Of a DNA stretch of 36,550 bases, positions 20,001 through 26,394 are shown in pieces (the stretch's first letter is position 1; each line of letters starts with the position of its first letter). The position numbers were made by a program, and so were the translations under genes. This stretch comes from an uncultured Phocaeicola sp. Lineage in GTDB: Bacteria; Bacteroidota; Bacteroidia; Bacteroidales; Bacteroidaceae. Location of the stretch: the NCBI GenBank assembly GCA_944320815.1, contig CALUIZ010000005.1:77597-114146 (forward strand). The letters run 5' to 3'. Below the pieces are notes generated by a model. It was not told the DNA's origin, did not search any database, and was given only the letters and a program-made list of their open reading frames with translations.

Positions 20001-21305
20001 ATGGTAAAGACAGAGATACAGAGCGTGAAGCTGAGGTTTGGCATCATCGGCAACGCCGAGGGGCTGAACCGGGCCATCGACATAGCCATGCAGGTGGCTC
20101 CCACCGACCTGTCCGTGCTGGTGACGGGGGAGAGCGGTGTGGGAAAGGAGAGTTTCCCGCAGATCATCCATCAGTTCAGCAGGAGGAAGCACGGCCCTTA
20201 CATCGCCGTCAACTGCGGGGCGATTCCGGAAGGCACCATCGATTCGGAACTTTTCGGGCACGAGAAGGGGTCCTTCACGGGAGCCATCAGCGACCGGAAC
20301 GGATACTTTGCGGAGGCCAACGGAGGGACAATCTTCCTTGATGAGGTGGGCGAGCTTCCTTTGTCCACCCAGGCGCGTCTGCTCCGTGTGCTTGAGACGG
20401 GCGAATATATAAAGGTGGGTTCCTCGAAGGTGCAGAAGACGGACGTGCGCATCGTGGCGGCCACGAATGTGGACTTCGCCGAAGCCATTGCGGAGGGACG
20501 TTTCCGCGAGGACCTTTACTACCGCCTGAACACGGTGCCCATCAAGGTGCCGCCCCTGCGCGAGCGTCCCGACGACATTGTGTTGCTGTTCAGAAAGTTC
20601 GCCTCCGACTTCGCCGAAAAATACCGCATGCCGGCCATCCAGCTTGCGGAAGATGCCAAGCAGATGCTCGTGGCCTATCCGTGGCCGGGAAATATCCGCC
20701 AGTTGAAGAACATCACCGAACAGATTTCAATCATAGAGACCAACCGCGACATCAGCGCGGAAATCCTGAACAACTATCTCCCTGCCCGGACGGAACCGCA
20801 GTTCCCCGCGCTTCTGGGAGTGAGACCGGGAGAGAAGAAATTTGAAAGCGAGCGCGAGATTCTGTATCAGGTGCTTTTCGACATGCGCCGCGACGTGACG
20901 GAGCTGAAGAAGCTTGTCCATGGAATCATTGCGGAACGGAACGGAGGTGCGCCGGTGTCCGCTCCCGAAATGCAGGATGCGGTGCACTATCTGCAGAATC
21001 CGCCTGTAAGCGTGATACAGACCCATCCGGTGGTGGACGCTTCCGCCGCTGCCGTTTCGCCGGCAGAGGGAGTTCCGCAAGTGAAGGTCACCTCCCCGCA
21101 GGTGAAGGTGGCTCCCGTGGTGATGCCGGAGGTGCAGGACACGGAAGAGTATGTGGAAGAGAACCTCTCGCTCGACGATGTGGAGAAGGAGATGATCCGC
21201 AAGGCTCTCGAACGGCACCATGGAAAGCGGAAGAACGCCGCGAGCGACTTGAAAATATCCGAACGTACACTTTATAGAAAGATAAAAGAATATGGGCTTG
21301 ATTGA
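20001..21305 (+). CDS. Sigma-54-dependent transcriptional activator without receiver domain
   Basis: This 434-residue protein is an AAA+ enhancer-binding protein that remodels RNA polymerase carrying sigma-54. The ATPase domain starts almost at the N-terminus: Walker A GESGVGKE (43-50), the sigma-54 contact loop GSFTGA (90-95, instead of the usual GAFTGA), Walker B TIFLDE (D114, E115), EDLYYRLNTVPIKVPPLRER and YPWPGNIRQLKN. A long linker rich in Pro, Val and Glu (about 265-395) follows. A Fis-type helix-turn-helix closes the protein (about 405-434, KRKNAASDLKISERTLYRKI). There is no receiver, GAF or PAS domain, so its activity must be controlled by another protein, by expression, or not at all. 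It is the first gene of a run with lptE, a TPR-like gene and secG. Ser for Ala in the loop occurs in functional members. Confidence 0.93.
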   Translation: MVKTEIQSVKLRFGIIGNAEGLNRAIDIAMQVAPTDLSVLVTGESGVGKESFPQIIHQFSRRKHGPYIAVNCGAIPEGTIDSELFGHEKGSFTGAISDRNGYFAEANGGTIFLDEVGELPLSTQARLLRVLETGEYIKVGSSKVQKTDVRIVAATNVDFAEAIAEGRFREDLYYRLNTVPIKVPPLRERPDDIVLLFRKFASDFAEKYRMPAIQLAEDAKQMLVAYPWPGNIRQLKNITEQISIIETNRDISAEILNNYLPARTEPQFPALLGVRPGEKKFESEREILYQVLFDMRRDVTELKKLVHGIIAERNGGAPVSAPEMQDAVHYLQNPPVSVIQTHPVVDASAAAVSPAEGVPQVKVTSPQVKVAPVVMPEVQDTEEYVEENLSLDDVEKEMIRKALERHHGKRKNAASDLKISERTLYRKIKEYGLD

Positions 21306-21309
21306 CAGA

Positions 21310-21828
21310 ATGAGGAAAAAGGCATGGGTGGCCCTTGCGGCCGTGTCGCTCTGTGCGCTGGCGGCATGTACCATCTCGTATAAGTTCAACGGGTCGTCCA
21401 TCAACTATGACAAGGTGAAGACGATTTCTTTCGAGAACTTCCCGAACCGCTCGGCGGCTTTCGTGTGGGGTCCGATGGAGTCGATGTTCAATACGGCCCT
21501 GCAGGACATGTATATGCAGCAGACGCGTCTGCGCCAGGTGAAGCGCGACGGCGACTTGCAGCTTTCGGGTGAAATCACGAACTACGACGCATACAACAAG
21601 GGTGTGGGTGCCGACGGCTATTCTACGATGGCCGAACTGCGCATGACGGTGAACGTGCGTTTCGTGAACAATTCGAACCATGCCGAGGACTTTTCCGACC
21701 AGCAGTTTTCGGCAAGCCGCGAGTACAACTCCACCCAGCAGCTCTCGGCTGTGCAGGAGGAGCTTGTGACGCAGATGATTGACGAGATTGTGGAGCAGAT
21801 TTTCAACGCCACGGTGGCAAACTGGTAA
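21310..21828 (+). CDS. lptE: LptE-like lipopolysaccharide-assembly lipoprotein
   Basis: This is a 172-residue lipoprotein from the ATG at 21310; an in-frame ATG at 21292 would add six residues and overlap the preceding gene by 14 bp. The signal (MRKKAWVALAAVSLCALAAC) ends in a lipobox with Cys20 of this start. The mature protein matches Bacteroidetes LptE (PF04390): SYKFNGSSINYDKVKTISFENF, a central QTRLRQVKRDGDLQLSGEITNY and a C-terminal helix EELVTQMIDEIVEQIFN. LptE plugs the LptD barrel that inserts lipopolysaccharide into the outer membrane. No lptD gene is in the window. Position between a sigma-54 activator and the secG region is, as I recall, common in Bacteroides genomes. Confidence 0.85.
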   Translation: MRKKAWVALAAVSLCALAACTISYKFNGSSINYDKVKTISFENFPNRSAAFVWGPMESMFNTALQDMYMQQTRLRQVKRDGDLQLSGEITNYDAYNKGVGADGYSTMAELRMTVNVRFVNNSNHAEDFSDQQFSASREYNSTQQLSAVQEELVTQMIDEIVEQIFNATVANW

Positions 21829-21841
21829 TCGGTTCGGGGGC

Positions 21842-22588
21842 ATGTGGCGGCAGCGTTTGGAAAAGTGGGTGAAGCACCCGGAATCGTTGGACGGACAGAG
21901 TCTTGCGGAACTGAGGGAACTGCTCGGGCAGTATCCTTATTTTCAGACAGCGAGACTTCTGTATCTCAAGAATCTTTATCTGTTGGGCAGTCCGGACTTC
22001 AGGGAAGAACTGCGCAGGGGGGCGATGTATGTGGCCGACCTGAGCGTGCTGTTCTATTTCATAGAGGGGGAACGCTTTGAACTGAAGGTGCATCCTCCGC
22101 AGAACGAGGCGGGGAAGGGGTGCGGCGACCGCACGCTCGACCTGATAAACCGTTTCCTTTCCGACACGGCGCAGAAGGAGGACGGGGGGGGGCTGCCGCT
22201 TCCTTCGGAAGTCAGCGTGGACTATACATCTGTCCTGTTGCAGGAGGTTCCGGAAAGCAGGGAGGAGGCATGCCCTCTGCGCGGACAGGAACTGATTGAC
22301 CAGTTCATAGCGCATGTTCCGGAGGACGGAAGCCTCCCGGCCAGTGACGTCTCTGTCGGCGGCGGGGCGGAAGAGAAGGGCGGGGGACCGGAAAAGGAGT
22401 CTCTCCCCGAAGACGACGACAGCTTCCTGACCGAGACGCTGGCCAAAATTTATGTTAAACAGCAGCGTTATGACAAGGCACTGGAAATTATTAAAAAATT
22501 AAATTTGAAATATCAAAAAAAAAATACTTACTTTGCAGACCAAATTAGATTTCTGGAGAAACTGATTATTAACGCTAAATCAAAATAG
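21842..22588 (+). CDS. Hypothetical protein with TPR-like C-terminus, between lptE and secG
   Basis: This 248-residue protein is counted from the ATG at 21842, 13 bp after the lptE stop; the open frame back to 21779 would overlap lptE by 50 bp. The N-terminal part (WRQRLEKWVKHPESLDGQ, LRELLGQYPYFQTARLLYLKNLY) is helical. A low-complexity acidic/Gly/Pro region follows (about 90-195). The C-terminal 55 residues (LTETLAKIYVKQQRYDKALEIIKKLNLKYQKKN) resemble a tetratricopeptide unit. No signal peptide or membrane helix is seen, so it is probably cytoplasmic. The gene carries an in-frame run of nine G (22184-22192) and one of ten A (22515-22524), and its last 150 bp are strongly AT-rich compared with the rest. 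I do not recognise a specific function. Confidence 0.8.
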   Translation: MWRQRLEKWVKHPESLDGQSLAELRELLGQYPYFQTARLLYLKNLYLLGSPDFREELRRGAMYVADLSVLFYFIEGERFELKVHPPQNEAGKGCGDRTLDLINRFLSDTAQKEDGGGLPLPSEVSVDYTSVLLQEVPESREEACPLRGQELIDQFIAHVPEDGSLPASDVSVGGGAEEKGGGPEKESLPEDDDSFLTETLAKIYVKQQRYDKALEIIKKLNLKYQKKNTYFADQIRFLEKLIINAKSK

Positions 22589-22594
22589 AAGAAA

Positions 22595-22963
22595 ATGTAT
22601 TTATTATTAGTCGTACTATTGGTGCTTGCTGCCGTACTGATGTGTTTCGTCGTATTGGTGCAGAATTCTAAGGGAGGAGGGCTTTCTTCCGCTTTCGCGT
22701 CTTCAAACCAGATTATGGGTGTGCGCAAGACGACCGATTTCATCGAAAAGCTGACGTGGGGACTGGCTGCCTTTATGGTTGTCGTGAGCGTTGCCGCCTC
22801 ATATGTGATTCCTACTCAGGGAGGAGATTCTTCCGTCATCATGGAACGTGCGGTGAAAGAGCAGACCACCAATCCGCTGAACGCTCCTGCCGGCTTCGCC
22901 GCTCCGCAGAGCAATGACGCAGCCGCTACGGCTCCGGCCGCAGGCGATTCAACGCAGAACTGA
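22595..22963 (+). CDS. secG: Preprotein translocase subunit SecG
   Basis: SecG is the small accessory subunit of the SecYEG channel in the inner membrane. The 122-residue protein has two hydrophobic segments (about 2-20 and 50-70) separated by the hallmark loop QNSKGGGLSSAFASSNQIMGVRKTTDF, written here by its parts QNSKGGG and SSAFASSN. The C-terminal tail after VIPTQGG is rich in Ala and Pro, as in other Bacteroidetes SecG proteins. It starts 6 bp after the TPR-like gene, so it is probably co-transcribed. A near-consensus -7 element (TTACTTTG, 22528-22535) within the end of the upstream gene may provide a second promoter. A terminator-like hairpin lies downstream at 23017-23076. Confidence 0.93.
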   Translation: MYLLLVVLLVLAAVLMCFVVLVQNSKGGGLSSAFASSNQIMGVRKTTDFIEKLTWGLAAFMVVVSVAASYVIPTQGGDSSVIMERAVKEQTTNPLNAPAGFAAPQSNDAAATAPAAGDSTQN

Positions 22964-23016
22964 TCCGACGGCAAAGGATAGGCGCGGACACCGGTTTCGG
23001 TTTCCGCCGGCAGAAG

Positions 23017-23076
23017 GGCAACGGACCTGATGGCTTTCCGGAATACGGAGGAGCGGGTCCGCTGCCTTTCTTTTTT
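23017..23076 (+). terminator. Intrinsic terminator after secG
   Basis: GGCAACGGACC (23017-23027) pairs with GGTCCGCTGCC (23056-23066) with one mismatch, followed by TTTCTTTTTT. The 28-base loop is long. Confidence 0.65.
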
Positions 23077-23117
23077 CATATCTTCATTCATCAAGAAATC
23101 ATTTCGGACATATACAT

Positions 23118-24296
23118 ATGGAGGCACAGTCAAAACAACGCATTCTTGCAGTTGATGCGCTGCGCGGGTTTGCCGTGATGGGCATCATCCTGCTGCACAA
23201 CATCGAGCATTTCAATTTCTATTCTTTCCCCGAAGCTTCTTCGCCGCTTGTGAAGTCGCTCGACAGCTCTTTGTGGGATTTCCTTTTCTTTTCGTTTTCC
23301 GGCAAGGCATATGCCATTTTTGCCCTGCTTTTCGGCTTCACGTTTTATCTGCAGAGCCGGAGCGCGGCAAAGCGGGGAGAGGATTTCAAGAACCGCTACA
23401 TGTGGCGGCTGTTGCTGCTGCTGGGCTTCGGCTTCATCAACTCTTTGTTCTTTCCCGGAGAGATTCTGGTGCTGTATGCCATTCTCGGATTCGTGCTCGT
23501 GCCCGTGCGCCATTGGTCGGACAGGAACCTGCTCATTCTGGCGGTGGTTCTGATGCTGCAGCCTCTGGAGTGGGTGAAGGTGTGCATGGGACTGGCCGAC
23601 CCTTCGTTCGCTCCCAGACAGATGCTCTATTCGCTGGGCGACGTGTATCCGCAGTTGGGCGGCGATTCCTTCATCGAGATGGTGAAAGTGAATTTCGTGA
23701 CCGGGCAGTTGGCCAGTCTGAACTGGGCTTGGTGCTACGGACGGGTGTTCCAGACGTGTTCGCTGTTCATGCTGGGACTGCTGTTCGGTCGTCTGGGCTA
23801 TTTCCGCTTTTCTTCGCCCGATGACCGGAAACGTTCGTGCAGCTTCTGGATACGGATGCTCTGCGTGTCGCTTCCTCTGGCTGTCGTGCTGTATTACTTT
23901 AAGAGGTTCGTGTTCTCCTGTGTGGAGCAGAAACTGGTGCTGGACAGCCTCACGACCGTTCTTAATTCGTGGTACAATCTGTTTTTCATGTTTGCGATGG
24001 TGGCCGCCTTCCTGCTGTTCTATTGTGTGAACGAGGGCCGTGTGCTGCGCGTGCTCGCCCCCTACGGGCAGATGAGTCTGACCGACTATGTCACCCAGTC
24101 TGTCATCGGAAGTTTCCTTTATTTCGGCTACGGACTGGAGCTGCACAAGGTGTGCGGGACAACTTCCAGTCTGCTGGTCGGCATCTGTTTCCTGGTGCTT
24201 CAGGTGGCTTTCGCCCACTGGTGGTTCCGCCATTTCAGACGCGGTCCGCTGGAGACTCTCTGGCACAAGCTGACGTGGATAGGAAGTGGAAGATAG
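23118..24296 (+). CDS. DUF418 family multi-pass membrane protein
   Basis: The 392-residue inner-membrane protein begins with the DUF418 signature RILAVDALRGFAVMGIILLHNIEHF. It has about eight to ten hydrophobic segments, for example LLLLLGFGFINSLFF, ILVLYAILGFVLVPV and LFFMFAMVAAFLLFY. The conserved C-terminal block follows (LAPYGQMSLTDYVTQSVIGSFLYFGYGL, here by its parts APYGQMSLTDY and QSVIG), and it ends with FAHWWFRHFRRGPLETLWHKLT, a pattern shared across the family. It is related at a distance to acyltransferase-3-like proteins. The biochemical role is unknown. No co-transcribed partner is obvious: a terminator precedes it and a weak hairpin follows. Confidence 0.9.
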   Translation: MEAQSKQRILAVDALRGFAVMGIILLHNIEHFNFYSFPEASSPLVKSLDSSLWDFLFFSFSGKAYAIFALLFGFTFYLQSRSAAKRGEDFKNRYMWRLLLLLGFGFINSLFFPGEILVLYAILGFVLVPVRHWSDRNLLILAVVLMLQPLEWVKVCMGLADPSFAPRQMLYSLGDVYPQLGGDSFIEMVKVNFVTGQLASLNWAWCYGRVFQTCSLFMLGLLFGRLGYFRFSSPDDRKRSCSFWIRMLCVSLPLAVVLYYFKRFVFSCVEQKLVLDSLTTVLNSWYNLFFMFAMVAAFLLFYCVNEGRVLRVLAPYGQMSLTDYVTQSVIGSFLYFGYGLELHKVCGTTSSLLVGICFLVLQVAFAHWWFRHFRRGPLETLWHKLTWIGSGR

Positions 24297-24318
24297 GCGG
24301 AATCCGGTCCTTCACACT

Positions 24319-24351
24319 CCGGACACATCCGGAATGAACGGTCCGGCTTTT
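24319..24351 (+). terminator. Possible weak terminator after the DUF418 gene
   Basis: CCGGAC (24319-24324) pairs with GTCCGG (24341-24346), followed by CTTTTC. The stem is only six base pairs. Confidence 0.4.
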
Positions 24352-24374
24352 CGTGCATTAATGGTAAAATTCCG

Positions 24375-24382
24375 TAACTTTA
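24375..24382 (+). promoter_or_regulatory. -7 element before the small membrane protein gene
   Basis: TAACTTTA differs from the TAnnTTTG consensus at the last base only and lies 31 bp before the start codon at 24414. Confidence 0.5.
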
Positions 24383-24413
24383 CGCCGTTATAAACCAAAA
24401 ACCGAATGACATT

Positions 24414-24605
24414 ATGGCAAGAGGATTGTTTTCGCATTCCAGCATTCTGGGAGGAATCGTGGACCTGTGTGCCCTGCTGTGTATCTTTATGCTGTGGGAC
24501 TCCGAGAATATGGCCCTGACGGTCGCTTTTGTGATATGGGGCGCGGTGGTGGCGGTCGATCTCATTCTGACCGTCTACCGTCTTCTGTTCCGCCGGAAGA
24601 GATAA
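24414..24605 (+). CDS. Small two-helix membrane protein, unknown function
   Basis: This 63-residue protein has two predicted membrane helices (about 12-27, ILGGIVDLCALLCIFML, and 33-55, MALTVAFVIWGAVVAVDLIL). It ends in a strongly basic tail (RLLFRRKR), so its C-terminus should face the cytoplasm. It has a near-consensus promoter element upstream and a stable hairpin downstream, which supports a real gene despite its small size. I do not recognise the family. Neighbours on the opposite strand are the rubrerythrin and PerR genes, but nothing ties it to them. Confidence 0.65.
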   Translation: MARGLFSHSSILGGIVDLCALLCIFMLWDSENMALTVAFVIWGAVVAVDLILTVYRLLFRRKR

Positions 24606-24625
24606 TCCGCCGGCAAATGAAAAAC

Positions 24626-24694
24626 GGGCACAGACCACACCCCGGAACCGCGGATGCATAATCCGACCGCGGTTCCGGTTTTGTAGTCTGTGCC
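24626..24694. terminator. Long two-part hairpin between convergent genes
   Basis: Outer arms GGGCACAGAC (24626-24635) and GTCTGTGCCC (24685-24694) and inner arms CCGGAACCGCGG (24642-24653) and CCGCGGTTCCGG (24667-24678) are each perfect. On the minus strand the structure is followed by GTTTTTCATTT, so it can terminate the rubrerythrin transcript; no T run follows on the plus strand. Confidence 0.75.
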
Positions 24695-24716
24695 CTTGGA
24701 CTGTCCGTCGGACAGA

Positions 24717-25268
24717 TTATTTCTTGAAGTATCTGTTGTACAGACCTTCGAAGCCCTTTCCGTGGCGTGCCTCGTCCTTAGCCATTTCGTGAACGGTGTC
24801 ATGGATAGCGTCCAGATTCAGCTGCTTTGCGCGGGTTGCGATACGCTTCTTGTCCTCACATGCGCCAGCTTCCGCGTTCATACGCTTTTCCAGGTTAGTC
24901 TTGGTGTCCCATACACAGTCGCCCAGCAGTTCGGCAAACTTGGCAGCATGCTCAGCCTCTTCCCATGCATAACGCTTGAAAGCCTCTGCCACTTCGGGAT
25001 AGCCTTCGCGGTCAGCCTGACGGCTCATTGCCAGATACATGCCCACTTCCGTGCATTCGCCCATGAAATGATTGTTGAGGTCCTTGATCATTTCCTCGTC
25101 GCAGCCTTTTGCCACGCCGATCACGTGCTCGTCAACGAAAGTCAGTCCGTTGTTGTCCTCTTCCATTTCTTTGAACTTTGATGCCGGAGCCTTGCACAGC
25201 GGGCATTTTTCGGGAGCCGTTTCACCTTCGTGGATGTAACCGCAAACAGTACAGATAAATTTTTTCAT
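24717..25268 (-). CDS. Reverse rubrerythrin (N-terminal rubredoxin, C-terminal di-iron domain), peroxide reductase
   Basis: This 183-residue protein reduces hydrogen peroxide in the cytoplasm of anaerobes. The rubredoxin-type iron site is at the N-terminus (CxxCGY at Cys6/Cys9 and CPLC at Cys22/Cys25), the reverse of classical rubrerythrin. The ferritin-like four-helix domain follows, with di-iron ligands in [12 protein letters not shown] (E71, E74), [10 protein letters not shown] (E104, H107) and the last helix [12 protein letters not shown] (E and H). The length suits the family. It lies 54 bp downstream of perR on the same strand, so it is probably co-transcribed with the repressor and induced by peroxide. 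A small hairpin (TGAGT/ACTCA, 25306-25319) sits between the two genes. Confidence 0.93.
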   Translation of the reverse strand: MKKFICTVCGYIHEGETAPEKCPLCKAPASKFKEMEEDNNGLTFVDEHVIGVAKGCDEEMIKDLNNHFMGECTEVGMYLAMSRQADREGYPEVAEAFKRYAWEEAEHAAKFAELLGDCVWDTKTNLEKRMNAEAGACEDKKRIATRAKQLNLDAIHDTVHEMAKDEARHGKGFEGLYNRYFKK

Positions 25269-25322
25269 ACGTTAAAAAAGTTTAAGTTATTAGTTTATGT
25301 TTCAGTGAGTCAAAACTCAGTC

Positions 25323-25745
25323 TCAATTCCTTTCGCCCGCCTTCTTCGCGCATTCCGGACACGTTCCCTTGTAGTAGCGGTGGATTTCTTCGAGCACGAA
25401 GCCCTTTTCCTCCAGCTCTTCCCTTTCCGCAGGGTTTTCCCTGAAAGGAAGGTCGTATATCTTTCCGCACGTCCTGCACAGGAAATGCGCGTGCAGGCTG
25501 GTGTTTCCGTCGAAGCAGGCATTACGCTCGTCAATCGTCAGCATCTTTGCGGCTCCGTGCTCCACAAACAGCTTCAGCGTGTTGTAGACGGTAGTCTTTG
25601 AAAGAGTCGGAATCTCTTTGCACAGTGCCATGTAAATCTCGTCGATGCACGGATGCGTCTCATGCTTGAGCAGATAGTCCATAATTGCAATGCGTTGTAC
25701 GGATGGCTTGATGTGGTAACTAAGCAGGTATTCGTAAACGTTCAT
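25323..25745 (-). CDS. perR: Fur family peroxide-responsive repressor (PerR-like)
   Basis: This 140-residue metalloregulator has an N-terminal winged helix (about 1-75, PSVQRIAIMDYLL and LSKTTVYNTLKLFVEHG). The C-terminal dimerization domain has two zinc CxxC pairs (Cys90/Cys93 in FLCRTCG, Cys129/Cys132 in GTCPEC). The regulatory metal site includes His85 and His87 (HAHF). The linked reverse rubrerythrin gene and the candidate operator in front of perR point to PerR rather than Fur or Zur, although family members cannot be told apart with certainty by eye. It would repress peroxide-defence genes with iron or manganese bound and release DNA on oxidation. Confidence 0.88.
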   Translation of the reverse strand: MNVYEYLLSYHIKPSVQRIAIMDYLLKHETHPCIDEIYMALCKEIPTLSKTTVYNTLKLFVEHGAAKMLTIDERNACFDGNTSLHAHFLCRTCGKIYDLPFRENPAEREELEEKGFVLEEIHRYYKGTCPECAKKAGERN

Positions 25746-25759
25746 CTTTCTTTCAATTA

Positions 25760-25795
25760 TGTAATTGTTACAATCTTAATTCGATGGCAAATATA
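25760..25795 (-). promoter_or_regulatory. perR promoter with candidate PerR operator
   Basis: CAAATATA at 25788-25795 reads TATATTTG on the minus strand, a perfect -7 element. The palindrome TGTAA-TTG-TTACA at 25760-25772 lies just after the expected transcription start and before the ATG at 25745, an ideal place for autorepression. Confidence 0.6.
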
Positions 25796-25844
25796 GAAAG
25801 ATTTTTCTTAATGGCAAAGTCTTGTCTGTTTTTTTTGGTTTTTT

Positions 25845-25963
25845 TACTTTTGCATCCGGGCAGGAAATTGAAGGCTGCCTCATGTGGAGATAGCCCTTGT
25901 TTCGCCGCTGGGAACGCGGTTCTGCGTCCGGGCTTGCGGCTTGTTTCTTTGTCTGTTTTTTTT
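25845..25963 (+). ncRNA. Possible small structured RNA
   Basis: A promoter-like pair (TTG at 25822-25824, -7 TACTTTTG at 25845-25852, 20-bp spacer) precedes a region able to form three hairpins, the middle one (CCGC/GCGG, 25905-25919) nested inside AGCCC/GGGCT. A run of eight T at 25956-25963 could end the transcript, but no stable stem lies directly before it. No known RNA family is recognised. Confidence 0.3.
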
Positions 25964-26295
25964 CGGTGGCTTCTTGTGCAAATATACGAAAAAAAATCGT
26001 GATTCCTTCTGTTCCGGGAAGAAATTATGCGTCCGTTTTTCATGTGCGGCATGCCTTTCCGCCTCCCTCCGGGCGGAGCCCAAAAAAGGGGTAGGGGTTT
26101 TCTTTTTATATTCTCTATATAATAAGGTGGAAAAGTGTTAAAATGCTTCACTTTTGTTTCACGCTCCCTTGCATTCCGCTGATATTCATCCTGTTGAGTG
26201 TTTCACTTTTGTTTCATCGCCACATTTATGCCTCTTTATGCCCTCTTTTGGCATCTTTTGGCCGCTTATGCCTTCCTTGCCGTTGGCGGTTGCAT

Positions 26296-26375
26296 TACCT
26301 TTGTGCGATGCTCCGGAACGGCGGTAAAATCTTTGTCGGGGGAGTGGCTTCGTGTTTGAATATTGTTTATTTTTG
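26296..26375 (+). promoter_or_regulatory. Candidate nadE promoters
   Basis: TACCTTTG at 26296-26303 with TTG at 26277-26279, and TATTTTTG at 26368-26375, both match the -7 element TAnnTTTG upstream of the ATG at 26395. The second would leave a leader of only about ten bases. Confidence 0.5.
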
Positions 26376-26394
26376 CGGTGTAAATGTTTTTGTC

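Larger units (their letters stand above)
25796..26394. other. Long non-coding stretch between perR and nadE
   Basis: No convincing gene is seen; open frames here lack family similarity and start signals. Visible contents are a plus-strand promoter-like pair (TTG 25822-25824, TACTTTTG 25845-25852), hairpins GGCAG/CTGCC (25859-25863, 25875-25879) and AGCCC/GGGCT (25892-25896, 25930-25934), and a 15-bp direct repeat TTGTCTGTTTTTTTT (25822-25836, 25949-25963). There is also a TCCGCC/GGCGGA hairpin (26058-26077) and a second direct repeat TTCACTTTTGTTTCA (26147-26161, 26202-26216). CAAATATA at 25979-25986 reads TATATTTG on the minus strand, an extra -7 match. Confidence 0.6.

Noticed and set aside
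18057..20261. 734-codon open frame on the minus strand opposite the DUF5686 gene
   Set aside because: It mirrors a well-recognised plus-strand gene, has no family motif and crosses the promoter of the next gene. Long antisense frames are expected from the G/C-rich third positions here.
26143..26394. 84-residue N-terminal extension of NadE
   Set aside because: The segment spans direct repeats and two promoter-like elements and lies outside the conserved nitrilase domain, which begins right after 26395.
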